From the NCBI RefSeq assembly GCF_900637185.1, contig NZ_LR134352.1, forward strand, positions 5,198,001 to 5,262,000: a stretch of DNA of 64,000 nucleotides. Direction: 5' to 3'. The position numbers and the translations under genes are program-made. This document shows positions 51,856 through 63,926 of the stretch, piece by piece. The stretch comes from Nocardia asteroides. Lineage in GTDB: Bacteria > Actinomycetota > Actinomycetes > Mycobacteriales > Mycobacteriaceae. Numbering within the stretch: the stretch's first letter is position 1; every line of letters begins with the position of its first letter. The notes beneath the pieces are model-generated. The model made no database searches and had not been told where the DNA came from. It saw only the letters and a list, made by a program, of their open reading frames with translations.

Positions 51856-52446
51856 TCAAGATCGGGAACGGAAACGGTCCAGAACCGCGCCGGTGGCGGT
51901 GGCGACGACCTCGTCGATCCACTCCGGAATCGGCGCCGCGCGCGCGATGTAGTCACGCACCAGGCCGTACGGAATCGCCTTCACCGCGGCCTCGGCAACG
52001 GCGGTGGTCCGCGCGTCGGCGGTGCCGAATTCGGTGACCACAGCGGCCAGCAGGGCGGCGTTCATGGCGTCGTTGACGGTGGCGATCTCGTGCCGCAGTG
52101 CCTCGGGGCCGACCGTGCGCAGTTCGTCGCGATGGAACATCTTCATCGCCCTGGCCTCGGTCGGGTGCTCGCGGCAGTAGCGCGGGAGGTAGGTGGCCGC
52201 GGCCAGCAGCGGCGACGGCCCGGCGAGCGCGGCGAGCAGGCCCTCGTGGAAGCGCCGGATGGAGCGCAGCCACAGCCGGGCGAGCAGTTCGTCACGTGAG
52301 GCGAAACGCACATAGATCGACCCCGTGTGCACGCCCGCGGCCGTGCCGATCGCGGAGATGGCGGGCCGGGTGATCGCCGGATCCGCCAGCAGCTCGCGGG
52401 CCGCGTCGAGCACCTGGTCGTCGGTGAAGAGCCGGGGTCTTGCCAC
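51856..52446 (-). CDS. TetR-family transcriptional regulator
   Basis: 196 residues. The N-terminal helix-turn-helix reads LFTDDQVLDAARELLADPA and GTAAGVHTGSIYVRFASRDEL. The C-terminal ligand domain has no recognisable subfamily. Starts at GTG 52446. Divergent from a small membrane protein; the 26-bp dyad between them is the likely operator. Confidence 0.87.
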   Translation of the reverse strand: MARPRLFTDDQVLDAARELLADPAITRPAISAIGTAAGVHTGSIYVRFASRDELLARLWLRSIRRFHEGLLAALAGPSPLLAAATYLPRYCREHPTEARAMKMFHRDELRTVGPEALRHEIATVNDAMNAALLAAVVTEFGTADARTTAVAEAAVKAIPYGLVRDYIARAAPIPEWIDEVVATATGAVLDRFRSRS

Positions 52447-52465
52447 CGGCCCAGCCTAGTGGCAC

Positions 52466-52491
52466 AGTTTATGAATATGCATTCAAAAACT
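52466..52491. promoter_or_regulatory. 26-bp dyad, likely operator of the TetR/DUF6463 pair
   Basis: Two inverted-repeat pairs share one centre (between 52478 and 52479): TGAAT (52472-52476) with ATTCA (52481-52485), and AGTTT (52466-52470) with AAACT (52487-52491). Only one base pair of the outer 11-nt arms mismatches. It is much richer in A/T than its surroundings and covers the start codon of the membrane-protein gene. Confidence 0.75.
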
Positions 52492-52830
52492 AGGTTCCCG
52501 CTGGCCGGCGCGGCGCTGGTGGTCATCGCGGCGGTTCACACGATCATGGGCCTGGTGGTGCTCGCGGCCGGCGATCAGGACACCGAGCTGTCGTTCTGGT
52601 TCACCCTGTTCGGGGTGGTCGGCATCGGGCTCGGTCTGGCCATGATCGAGCTGGAACGTCTGCGTGGTTTCGTGCCGGGAACGGTTCTGGCCGCCCTCGC
52701 GGTGACGACCGTCGCCGGGCTGGTGTACATGCCGCTGTCGGGTTTCGTCACGCTGCTGGTGCCGCTCGGGGTCGGCACGGTGGGCTGGTGGCGTGGCCGC
52801 GCCCCCGCCGCGGCCGCACACCCGCGCTGA
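52471..52830 (+). CDS. Small integral membrane protein, DUF6463-like
   Basis: 119 residues with four hydrophobic helices (FPLAGAALVVIAAVHTIMGLV, FWFTLFGVVGIGLGLAMIEL, GTVLAALAVTTVAGLVYMPL, FVTLLVPLGVGTVGWW). The His in helix 1 and the spacing resemble DUF6463 proteins, which are often next to TetR regulators. The start is uncertain: ATG at 52471 and 52477 are both inside the operator dyad, so the transcript may be leaderless. Function unknown. Confidence 0.75.
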   Translation: MNMHSKTRFPLAGAALVVIAAVHTIMGLVVLAAGDQDTELSFWFTLFGVVGIGLGLAMIELERLRGFVPGTVLAALAVTTVAGLVYMPLSGFVTLLVPLGVGTVGWWRGRAPAAAAHPR

Positions 52831-52962
52831 CGGCGTTTCATCCACCCAGCGCCGAACAACCATGCGACAGAAGCTTTTTCGTGCCTGTGCGGTTGTTCTG
52901 GGGACCAGCCCGGCGGCCATGCCGGTGGCCGGTACAGTGCGCGTGACGGCACCGAGGGAAAG

Positions 52963-52996
52963 GGGGCCGGGCCGGTGTCACACCGGGCCCGGCCCC
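52963..52996 (-). terminator. Terminator of the pyrimidine operon
   Basis: GC-rich 15-bp stem (52963-52977 with 52981-52996) with one bulged base and a 3-nt loop, starting 12 nt after the pyrF stop. Confidence 0.8.
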
Positions 52997-53008
52997 GTCG
53001 CGATGTCC

Positions 53009-53833
53009 TCAGCCCTGCAGGAAAGCGAACTCCTCCTGCAGCTGAGCCGTCTTGTCGCACAGCGCCGTCACCGACGGGCCCGCGTTGAGCACCTCGCGCG
53101 ACACGTTGGGCACCACGGCAGCCAGGTTCGCCGCGGGGACCAGGGCGCGGATGGAGTCCGCTCCCCCGCCCTGCGCGCCGACACCGGGCATCAGGATGGG
53201 CCCGTTGAGGTTCGACAGGTCCGGCGCCTCGGTGAGCGTCGCGCCGACGACCACGCCGACCGAGCCGAAGCCGTGGCCCGCGTTGCGCGCCGCCGCCTCG
53301 TCGACCATCGTCTGGGCGATCGTGCGGCCGTCCGCCGCGGTGATCCGCTGCAGTTGCGCCCCTTCGGGATTCGATGTCGCCGCGAGGACGAACACACCGC
53401 GATGATTGGCCTGCGCCAGGCTCAGCGCCGGGTCCAGGGACCCGAAACCGAGGTACGGCGAGACCGTCACCGCGTCCGAGCCCAGCGGGCCGTCACCGAG
53501 CCAGGCGTGCGCGTAGGCGTCCATGGTGGAGCCGATGTCGCCGCGCTTGGCGTCGGCCAGCACCAGGGTGCCCGAGGCGCGCAGCACCTCGATGGTGCGC
53601 TCGAGCACCGCGAGGCCGCCCGAACCATAGGTCTCGAAGAACGCGACCTGCGGCTTGACCAGGGCGACCCGGCCGTCGAAGGCCTCGACGCAGATCTCGG
53701 CGAACGCCTCTAGCCCGTCGACGTCCTCGGACAGCCCCCACGCCCGGAGCAGCCCGGGGTGGGGGTCGATGCCGACGCACAGCGGCCCGAACTGCCGCAT
53801 CGCGTGCCGCAACCGATGACCGAAACTGTGCAT
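53009..53833 (-). CDS. pyrF: Orotidine-5'-phosphate decarboxylase (type 2)
   Basis: Last step to UMP. 274 residues. [52 protein letters not shown] (catalytic Asp-Lys-Asp network) and the C-terminal [14 protein letters not shown] loop define the actinobacterial type 2 enzyme. It lies 1 nt after carB and is the last gene of the operon. Confidence 0.97.
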   Translation of the reverse strand: MHSFGHRLRHAMRQFGPLCVGIDPHPGLLRAWGLSEDVDGLEAFAEICVEAFDGRVALVKPQVAFFETYGSGGLAVLERTIEVLRASGTLVLADAKRGDIGSTMDAYAHAWLGDGPLGSDAVTVSPYLGFGSLDPALSLAQANHRGVFVLAATSNPEGAQLQRITAADGRTIAQTMVDEAAARNAGHGFGSVGVVVGATLTEAPDLSNLNGPILMPGVGAQGGGADSIRALVPAANLAAVVPNVSREVLNAGPSVTALCDKTAQLQEEFAFLQG

Positions 53834-53834
53834 G

Positions 53835-57196
<3,362 letters not shown>

Positions 57197-57197
<1 letters not shown>

Positions 57198-58312
57198 CAG
57201 GCTCCTTCCATGAGACCGGCGAAACGGTCGAACAGGTATGCGGCGTCGTGCGGGCCTGCGGCGGCCTCGGGGTGGTACTGCACCGAGAAGGCGCGGCCGT
57301 CGATCAGCCGCACGCCCTCGACGGTGCCGTCGTTGGCGCAGATGTGGGAGACCTCGGCCTTGCCGAAGGGGGTGTCGAACAACTCGCCCTTCTCACCCTC
57401 GAGGGCGAAGCCGTGGTTCTGCGCGGTGATGGAGATGCGGCCGGTGCCCGCTTCGACCACCGGGATGTTGATGCCGCGGTGGCCGAACTTCATCTTGTAG
57501 GTGTCGCGGCCCAGCGCCCGGCCCAGGATCTGGTTGCCGAAGCAGATGCCGAACAGCGGGATTCCGCGCTCGAGCACACCCTGGGTCAGCGCGATCGCGC
57601 CGGTCTGGGTGGCCGGGTCGCCGGGGCCGTTCGAGAGGAACACGCCGTTCGGGTTCAGCGCCAGGATGTCGTCGAGGGAGGTGTTCGACGGCACCACGTG
57701 GGTGCGCACGCCGCGCTCGGCGAACATGCGCGGGGTGTTGGTCTTGATGCCGAGGTCGACCGCGACGACGGTGAAGCGGTGGTCGCCGACCGGCTCGATG
57801 GTGTACATGCCGTCGGTGCTGACCTCTTCGGCCAGATCCGCGCCGAGCATGGAGGGCTGGCCGTTGACCCGGGCCAGCAGCTCGTCGTCACCGGCGAGCG
57901 CGGCGCCGGAGAAGATGCCGGCCTTCATCGACCCCCGGGTGCGCAGGTGACGCACCACCGCGCGGGTGTCGATGCCGGCGATCCCGACCACGTCCTGCTT
58001 GTCCAGCTGATCCTGCAGCGTGCCGGTGGCGCGCCAGTTGGAGGAGATCGGCGAGGGGTCGCGCACGGCGTAGCCGGAGACCCAGATCTTGCCGGACTCG
58101 TCGTCCTCGTCGTTCCAGCCCGTGTTGCCGATCTGCGGGGCGGTGGCCACCACGATCTGACGGGCGTAGCTGGGGTCGGTGAGGGTCTCCTGGTACCCGG
58201 TCATCGCGGTGCAGAACACCGCCTCGCCCAGGGTCTGGCCCTCGGCGCCGAAGGCGGTACCGCGGAACACGCGGCCGTCCTCCAGCACCAGGGCTGCCTT
58301 CACTTTGCTCAT
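57197..58312 (-). CDS. carA: Carbamoyl-phosphate synthase, small (glutaminase) subunit
   Basis: 371 residues. The class I amidotransferase triad is present: Cys in [14 protein letters not shown], His in [12 protein letters not shown], with the usual Glu two residues later. The N-terminal CarA domain starts [21 protein letters not shown]. The ATG at 58312 overlaps the stop of the PH-like gene as ATGA; a longer frame to 58354 is not supported. Confidence 0.97.
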
Positions 58313-58815
58313 TCGTCGTCTCCCGTCGTCGCCCTGGTCGCGTCCGCTGTCCACGCCGGGTACACCGTCTTGTCGTCGCCCCGGAATCCGGTGTCGATCT
58401 CGGTTCCGGTCGGCAGCGTCCAGCGAATGACCAGCACACCATTCTCTGTCATCACTTTGCCCGCGTGTCCGCGTTCGGTACGCACGGCCGACACGGATTC
58501 CTGCGGAATCCAGATCGGCGTCGTCCCGTCGCGTTCGAGCAGGATTCCGCGTTCGAACCGCGTCAATTCCGCGGTCGCCCGGAACCCCAGGTCACCGACC
58601 GCGATCCGGTCCTGCCAGCTGGGCGCGAGGGTGCTGCCCAGGTAGAGGCCGGTGGTCGGTTCCAGCAGTTGAGCGCCCAGTTCGGCGGGCACCGTCGGCA
58701 GTTCGCCGATCCGCCCCGCCTGGCGCGCGGCCTTCTTCTGCCAGGCCCGGTACATCAGCCACAGGCACACCAGGAAGAAGACCAGACACCCCAGCACCCA
58801 CAGAATTCTCTCCAC
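58309..58815 (-). CDS. PH-like membrane protein in the pyrimidine operon
   Basis: 168 residues. One N-terminal transmembrane helix ([22 protein letters not shown]), then a PH-like region with [17 protein letters not shown] and RAQA-type strands. It matches the membrane protein found between pyrC and carA in mycobacteria, whose function is unknown. It starts 13 nt after pyrC and overlaps carA by 4 nt, so it is translated with the pathway enzymes, yet it has no enzyme motif. Confidence 0.82.
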   Translation of the reverse strand: MERILWVLGCLVFFLVCLWLMYRAWQKKAARQAGRIGELPTVPAELGAQLLEPTTGLYLGSTLAPSWQDRIAVGDLGFRATAELTRFERGILLERDGTTPIWIPQESVSAVRTERGHAGKVMTENGVLVIRWTLPTGTEIDTGFRGDDKTVYPAWTADATRATTGDDE

Positions 58816-58828
58816 GTTCCTGGCCTCC

Positions 58829-60127
58829 CTAGATCCCGACCGCCTTGCCCTCGCGGGCAGTGACCCGGCCGCGCAGCACGGTGGCTGACACCTGCGCCGG
58901 GAACGTCATGTCCTCGAACGGGGTGTTGTTCGAGATGCTCGCCAGTTCGGCGCCGCGCACCGTCCACTCGGCGTCGGGGTCGATCAGGGTCAGGTTGGCC
59001 GGTTCGCCGACCGCGATCGGGCGGCCGTGGTCGTCGAGGCCGACGATCGCGGCGGGCTTCTCGCTCATCACCCGCGCGACGCCGCGCCAGTCCAGCAGGC
59101 CGGGCGCGACCATCGTCTGCACGATGATCGACAGCGCGGTCTCCAGCCCCAGCATGCCCGGACGGGCGGCGGCGAACTCGCAGCACTTGTCCTGTTCGGC
59201 GTGCGGGGCGTGGTCGGTGGCGACGCAGTCGATGACACCCTCGGCCAGCGCCTGGCGCAGGGCGGCGACGTCGGCGGACTCGCGCAGCGGCGGGTTCACC
59301 TTGTTGACCGCGTCGTAGGTCTCCAGGCGCGAGTCGTCGAGCAGCAGATGGTGCGGGGTGACCTCGGCGGTGATCGAGATGCCCTGGGACTTGGCCCATT
59401 TCACCAGCTCGACGGTGCCTGCGGTCGACGCGTGGCAGATGTGCACGCGGGCGCCGGCGTCGCGGGCCAGCAGCGCGTCGCGGGCGACGATCGACTCCTC
59501 GGCGGCGCGCGGCCAGCCGGCCAGGCCCAGGCGGGCGGCGTTGGGGCCCTCGTGCGCGACGGCGCCCTTGGTCAGACGCGGCTCTTCGGCGTGCTGGGCG
59601 ATGAGCACGCCCAGGGAGTTCGCGTATTCGAGAGCGCGGCGCATGATCAGCGGGTCGTAGACGCAGTGGCCGTCGTCGGAGAACATCCGCACCTGGCCGA
59701 CGCCCGCCGCCATGGTGCCCATCTCGGCGAGCTGCTTGCCCTCGAGCCCGACGGTGACCGCGCCGACCGGGAACACGTCGACCAGGCCGACCTCCTGGCC
59801 GCGCCGCCACACGTGATCGGTGATGACGTGCGAGTCGGCGACCGGGCTGGTGTTGGCCATCGCGAACACCGCGGTGTAACCACCCAGTGCGGCCGCGGCC
59901 GAACCGGTTTCGATGGTCTCGGTGTCCTCGCGGCCGGGCTCGCGCAGGTGGGTGTGCAGGTCGACGAAGCCGGGCAGCAGGATCTGGCCGTCGCCCTCGA
60001 TCACCTCGGCGCCGGCCGGAGCCTCGATGCCGGTACCGATCTCGGCGATGACGGTGTCGCGCACCAGCACGTCGACCGGCTCGCCCTCACCATAGGGCCG
60101 CACATTCTTGATCAGCAGCTCACTCAC
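58829..60127 (-). CDS. pyrC: Dihydroorotase
   Basis: Closes carbamoyl-aspartate to dihydroorotate. 432 residues, amidohydrolase fold. Metal ligands are in [22 protein letters not shown] and CVATDHAPH; the NTSPVADS substrate loop is present. GTG at 60127 overlaps the pyrB stop as GTGA and has AGGAGG upstream. Third gene of the operon. Confidence 0.97.
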   Translation of the reverse strand: MSELLIKNVRPYGEGEPVDVLVRDTVIAEIGTGIEAPAGAEVIEGDGQILLPGFVDLHTHLREPGREDTETIETGSAAAALGGYTAVFAMANTSPVADSHVITDHVWRRGQEVGLVDVFPVGAVTVGLEGKQLAEMGTMAAGVGQVRMFSDDGHCVYDPLIMRRALEYANSLGVLIAQHAEEPRLTKGAVAHEGPNAARLGLAGWPRAAEESIVARDALLARDAGARVHICHASTAGTVELVKWAKSQGISITAEVTPHHLLLDDSRLETYDAVNKVNPPLRESADVAALRQALAEGVIDCVATDHAPHAEQDKCCEFAAARPGMLGLETALSIIVQTMVAPGLLDWRGVARVMSEKPAAIVGLDDHGRPIAVGEPANLTLIDPDAEWTVRGAELASISNNTPFEDMTFPAQVSATVLRGRVTAREGKAVGI

Positions 60128-61080
60128 GCCACTACCTCCTGAGTACCGACGAGCAGCCGGAACAACACGGCCATCCGCATGTGCACTCCGTTCGTCACCT
60201 GTTGCAGGACTGCCGCTTTCGGGGAATCGGCGACCGCCGACGCGATCTCCATGCCGCGCAGCATCGGACCGGGGTGCAGCACCACCGCGTCGTCGTCGAG
60301 CAGACCCATCCGCCGCTCGGACAGTCCGTAGTTGATCGAGTACTCGCGGGCCGACGGGAAGAAGCCGCCGTTCATCCGCTCGGCCTGCACGCGCAGCATC
60401 ATCACCGCGTCGGCGCCGGGCAGTTCCGCGTCCAGCGAGGTCGCGACCCGGCAGGGCCAGCTGTCCACGCCCACCGGCAGCAGGGTGCGCGGCGCCACCA
60501 GCACCACCTCGGCGCCGAGGGTGTTCAGCAGCAGCACGTTGGAGCGGGCGACCCGGCTGTGCAGGATGTCGCCGACCAGCACGATCCGCTTGCCCTCGAT
60601 GTCGCCGAGGCGCTGACGCAGGGTCAGCGCGTCGAGCAGCGCCTGGGTGGGGTGCTGGTGGGTGCCGTCGCCCGCGTTGATGATCGAGGGCGCGGCGCGG
60701 TTCTCCTCGCGCGCCCACTGTTCCATCCAGCGCGCGATCTGGTGCGCGGCGCCGGAGGCCGGGTGTCGCACGATCAGCGCGTCGGCGCCCGCCGCGTGCA
60801 GGGTGAGCGCGGTGTCGCGCAGCGATTCGCCCTTGGAGACCGAGGAACTGGAGGCGCTCACGTTGATCACGTCGGCGCTCATCCACTTGCCCGCGACCTC
60901 GAACGAGACCCGGGTGCGGGTGGAGTTCTCGTAGAACACCGTCATCACGGTGCGGCCGCGCAGCGTCGGCAGCTTCTTCACCTCGCGGCCGAGCAGGGCC
61001 TGTTCGAAGCGCTCGGCCTCGTCGAGGAGTTCGGTGGCGGTGCCGCGATCCAGATCGGCGACCGTCAACAAGTGCTTCAC
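60124..61080 (-). CDS. pyrB: Aspartate carbamoyltransferase, catalytic subunit
   Basis: 318 residues. The phosphate-binding [17 protein letters not shown], the [18 protein letters not shown] segment and [11 protein letters not shown] are all intact. No pyrI regulatory subunit is in the operon, as usual in actinobacteria. GTG at 61080 overlaps the pyrR stop as GTGA. Confidence 0.97.
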   Translation of the reverse strand: MKHLLTVADLDRGTATELLDEAERFEQALLGREVKKLPTLRGRTVMTVFYENSTRTRVSFEVAGKWMSADVINVSASSSSVSKGESLRDTALTLHAAGADALIVRHPASGAAHQIARWMEQWAREENRAAPSIINAGDGTHQHPTQALLDALTLRQRLGDIEGKRIVLVGDILHSRVARSNVLLLNTLGAEVVLVAPRTLLPVGVDSWPCRVATSLDAELPGADAVMMLRVQAERMNGGFFPSAREYSINYGLSERRMGLLDDDAVVLHPGPMLRGMEIASAVADSPKAAVLQQVTNGVHMRMAVLFRLLVGTQEVVA

Positions 61081-61709
61081 TGCTGCGCCTCCTGGTGCAG
61101 GTACACACCGTCGTGTCCGTCGTGTTCGGTCAGCAGGACCGAGATGTCCTCGGCGCGCGAGGTCGGGACGTTCTTGCCCACGTAGTCGGCGCGGATCGGC
61201 AGTTCGCGGTGACCGCGGTCGATCAGGACGGCCAGCTGGACGGCGCGCGGGCGGCCGAGGTCGCGCAGGCCGTCGAGGGCCGAGCGGACGGTGCGGCCGG
61301 AGAACAGCACATCGTCGACGAGGACGACCAGCGCGTTCTCGATGCCGCCGTCGGGCACCGAGGTGCGCTCGAGCGGGCGGTGCGGACGGCTGCGCAGGTC
61401 GTCGCGGTAGAGGGTGATGTCGAGCGAGCCCAGCGCGGGGCGCACGCCGGAGAATTCCTCGATCTTGGCGGCCAGCCGGTTCGCCAGCGTAGTGCCGCGG
61501 GTCGGGATGCCCATGAGAACCACCCGCGGAGCGTCGGCGTCGCCGGAATCCAGGGCGGTCTTCTCGATGATCTGATGCGCGATGCGCGCGACGGTGCGTT
61601 GCACGTCCGACGGCGACAACAGTTCGCGGCCGGCCGCCACCCACTCCGGAGTGTGCCGCTGCGACGTTTCACCCGCGCCGGTTCTGGCCGCCCGTTCGGG
61701 CACAGCCAT
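61077..61709 (-). CDS. pyrR: Bifunctional pyrimidine operon regulator / uracil phosphoribosyltransferase PyrR
   Basis: 210 residues. PRPP-binding loop [18 protein letters not shown], an N-terminal [12 protein letters not shown] helix and [13 protein letters not shown], which together with the loop form the RNA-binding face. In other bacteria PyrR with UMP binds mRNA to switch pyr expression; here the binding loop lies by its own ribosome binding site. First gene of the operon. Confidence 0.96.
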   Translation of the reverse strand: MAVPERAARTGAGETSQRHTPEWVAAGRELLSPSDVQRTVARIAHQIIEKTALDSGDADAPRVVLMGIPTRGTTLANRLAAKIEEFSGVRPALGSLDITLYRDDLRSRPHRPLERTSVPDGGIENALVVLVDDVLFSGRTVRSALDGLRDLGRPRAVQLAVLIDRGHRELPIRADYVGKNVPTSRAEDISVLLTEHDGHDGVYLHQEAQQ

Positions 61710-61714
61710 GCCGA

Positions 61715-61737
61715 CCTCCTTCCCCGCCTCACCGGAC
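61715..61737 (-). promoter_or_regulatory. PyrR-type RNA loop overlapping the pyrR ribosome binding region
   Basis: In the minus-strand leader, GTCCGGTGAGGC (complement of 61726-61737) matches the PyrR-binding consensus RUCCNGNGAGGY, followed 4 nt later by AAGGAGG (61715-61721), the ribosome binding site of pyrR. Closure of the hairpin by PyrR-UMP would hide it. Regulation would then be at translation, not the transcriptional attenuation of Bacillus. Confidence 0.7.
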
Positions 61738-61912
61738 GGTCCGTTAAAGGATGTCTCACTTCCGCCCTACCCTATCAGCGTCTCGACCGGCCTCTGACCA
61801 GCTGAGCCCGCCTGTGAGCGCGGCCACGGAGCGCCGTCGCGGCGGCGTGTTGCGGTGGTGATCACAGCCGCGCCGAAAGTCGTGTGATCGCGGCGGTTTC
61901 CGGTCGGCGATC

Positions 61913-61941
61913 TTGTCGCACTCCGGGCCGCCACATAGACT
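61913..61941 (+). promoter_or_regulatory. Candidate promoter of the dimeric-barrel gene
   Basis: TTGTCG (61913-61918), 17-nt spacer, TAGACT (61936-61941). The leader to the ATG at 62065 would be about 117 nt. Confidence 0.5.
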
Positions 61942-62064
61942 GTGATGCGCACCACATCCGGCGGGCGGGGCCGCCGCTCAGCGCACGCGTGGCCCGATCG
62001 GAGCGCCGGGTCACGGCGATCTCGGCAAGTCACTCCATTCCCCACTCCGCGAGGAGATGGCCTC

Positions 62065-62355
62065 ATGACCGTTGTCGTCGAACTCGATTTCCGCGACGCG
62101 ACTCTCGACCAGTACGACCAGGTGCTGCAGAAGATGGGCTACACCCATGGCGGCACCGGCGGGCCGGGCCTGCTGTTCCACGTGGCCCGGCGCACCGACG
62201 AGGGATTCCACGTCACCGACGTCTGGGAATCAGCCGACCAGTTCCAGGAATTCGCGCGCACCACCCTCGCCCCACTCAGCGCCGAGGTCGGCATGACCAG
62301 CCAGCCCGAGGTGACCGTCCACGAGGCCTACAACCATCTGAGCCAGGGCGGCTGA
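62065..62355 (+). CDS. Small protein with a predicted dimeric alpha-beta barrel fold
   Basis: 96 residues. ATLDQYDQVLQKMGYTHGG, LLFHVARRTDEGFHVTDVWES and a final VTVHEAYNHL strand resemble the ABM-like dimeric barrels of actinobacteria, often involved in small-molecule oxidation or binding, but no catalytic residue is evident. GAGGAG lies 9 nt before the ATG. The frame extends upstream to 61942 but without similarity. Confidence 0.72.
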   Translation: MTVVVELDFRDATLDQYDQVLQKMGYTHGGTGGPGLLFHVARRTDEGFHVTDVWESADQFQEFARTTLAPLSAEVGMTSQPEVTVHEAYNHLSQGG

Positions 62356-62408
62356 CCCGGGTCGAACCCAGGTGGCGGTCTCCGGATCGGCACGCGGGCG
62401 CGGGCACG

Positions 62409-63269
62409 TCACGTGCGGGTCGAACGCTCGGCGAGCACGACGCCGACCCGGGGATCACCGACCGCGACCGCGCGTCCGAGCGGCGCGATCAGGTCGTCCC
62501 ACGCGCGGAACTCGGCGTGCCATCCGTGGTCGGTCAGCCACCGCTCCCCTGGCCGTTCCGCGTCGCCGGGTACCGCCGCGACCGGCCCGTCGCCCGCCAC
62601 CAGCCGGCGCAGTTCGGCGTAGTCCGGCGAGTCGTGGTCGACGGCGAACCTGCTGAGCCCGAATCGGCTGCCGGGGGCCGACAGCGCGGTGAGCGTTCGC
62701 AGGACACGGGCATGATCGGCGGCGGGCAGGTACGGGAGCGCGCCCTCGTCGATCCAGTGTGTCGGCAGGTCGGCACGGAAACCGCAGGCGCGCAACGGCG
62801 TCGCCCAGTCGGTACGCAGGTCGATCGGCAGGACGTGCCGCCGCGTGGCCGGCCGGGCGCCCGCCGCGCGCAGCACAGGTTCCTTGAACGCGAACAGTTC
62901 CGGAAGGTCGATCTCGAACACGGCGCTGTCGGCGGGCAGCGCCAACCGATAGGCGCGGGTGTCGAGGCCTGCGCCGAGGAACACGACCTGGCGGCAGCCG
63001 GCCGCCACCGCCGCCGCCACCTGGTCGTCGACCAGCCGCACCCCCACCGAACGGCCTTCGAAGAACCGCTCGGCCAGCGCCTCGACGCGCGCCCAGCGGG
63101 CCGCGCCGGCGGCGGTGCGGCCGAAATCCCGGCGCGCGGCGTCGACGAAGGCGGAAGCCAGGGGGTCCTCGTACAGCCGGTCCGGCCTGCGCGTCTCCCG
63201 CTCCCGGATCAGCGCCACGCCCAGGGCGGTCAGTGCGACGCCTTCCGTGGGTGCCTGGATCTTCGTCAT
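62409..63269 (-). CDS. Class I SAM-dependent methyltransferase, TIGR00027 family
   Basis: 286 residues. VVFLGAGLDTRAYRLALP is the SAM-binding motif, with FEIDLPELFAFKEPVL, PIDLRTDW and EGALPYLP typical of the TIGR00027 (leucine carboxyl methyltransferase-like) family, which is expanded in Nocardia and mycobacteria. The substrate is unknown. Divergent from a TetR gene, with two copies of an operator-like repeat between them. Confidence 0.88.
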   Translation of the reverse strand: MTKIQAPTEGVALTALGVALIRERETRRPDRLYEDPLASAFVDAARRDFGRTAAGAARWARVEALAERFFEGRSVGVRLVDDQVAAAVAAGCRQVVFLGAGLDTRAYRLALPADSAVFEIDLPELFAFKEPVLRAAGARPATRRHVLPIDLRTDWATPLRACGFRADLPTHWIDEGALPYLPAADHARVLRTLTALSAPGSRFGLSRFAVDHDSPDYAELRRLVAGDGPVAAVPGDAERPGERWLTDHGWHAEFRAWDDLIAPLGRAVAVGDPRVGVVLAERSTRT

Positions 63270-63288
63270 CTACCCCTCCAAAAACTAA

Positions 63289-63304
63289 CTTGCCGACCGG
63301 CTAG
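63289..63304. promoter_or_regulatory. Operator-like repeat near the methyltransferase start
   Basis: CTTGCCGACCGGCTAG, itself a near palindrome (6 of 8 pairs), lying 20 nt before the methyltransferase start codon. It is the inverted copy of 63339-63354. Confidence 0.6.
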
Positions 63305-63338
63305 TGATCTCGGTCACGGGTTCGACGGTAGGCTTCCC

Positions 63339-63354
63339 CTAGCCGGTCGTCAAG
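63339..63354. promoter_or_regulatory. Operator-like repeat near the tetR start
   Basis: CTAGCCGGTCGTCAAG, which matches the reverse complement of 63289-63304 in 15 of 16 positions and lies 15 nt before the tetR start codon, so one regulator could control both genes. Confidence 0.6.
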
Positions 63355-63368
63355 CAAAGGAAACCCCC

Positions 63369-63926
63369 GTGGACGGACGTCGTAGCGACACCCGAGAGCG
63401 CATTCGGACGGTCGCGATGGAATTGTTCTCCGAACGCGGCTACGAGAAGACGTCGCTGCGGGAGATCGCGGAACGGCTCGGGGTCACGAAAGCGGCCTTG
63501 TACTACCACTTCCGGACCAAAGAGGACATCGTCGTCAGCCTGTCCGACGACCTCCGGCGCGGGATCGACGACATCGTCGAATGGGCCGAGCAGGCACCGC
63601 CCGGCAGAGCGCGTGCCGAGCAGATCCTGCTGCGCTACAGCACGCTGCTGCACAGTCTCGGCCGCGACATGGTGCGCTTCTGGCACGAGAACCAGCCCGC
63701 GTTCCGCGATCTCGGTTTCGGGGCCGGGCTGCGCTACCAATTCCGGGTGCTGGCCGACCTGATGACCGCACCCGACCGGGACCCGCTGGCGGTCTATCAC
63801 GCCCGGCAGGCACTGCTGGCGATCAGCTGGAGCGTGTCGATGATGGGCGATCTCGACCTCACCGACGACCGGATGCAGGCCGCGGCCACCGCCGTCGCGC
63901 TCGACATCCTCGCGCGCATTCCCTAG
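63369..63926 (+). CDS. TetR-family transcriptional regulator
   Basis: 185 residues. Helix-turn-helix TRERIRTVAMELFSERGYEK and RLGVTKAALYYHFRTKEDI; the ligand-binding domain follows. GTG start at 63369 with AAAGGA 6 nt upstream. Probable regulator of itself and of the divergent methyltransferase gene. Confidence 0.88.
   Translation: MDGRRSDTRERIRTVAMELFSERGYEKTSLREIAERLGVTKAALYYHFRTKEDIVVSLSDDLRRGIDDIVEWAEQAPPGRARAEQILLRYSTLLHSLGRDMVRFWHENQPAFRDLGFGAGLRYQFRVLADLMTAPDRDPLAVYHARQALLAISWSVSMMGDLDLTDDRMQAAATAVALDILARIP

Larger units (their letters stand above)
61710..62064. other. Divergent intergenic region between pyrR and a dimeric-barrel gene
   Basis: About 355 bp holding the pyrR leader and the promoter of the plus-strand gene. 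No further gene is supported. Confidence 0.5.

Noticed and set aside
61942-62064. Leaderless longer start for the dimeric-barrel gene at 61942
   Set aside because: The promoter at 61913-61941 ends right there, but the extra 41 residues are Arg/Ser-rich with no similarity, and GAGGAG precedes the ATG at 62065.
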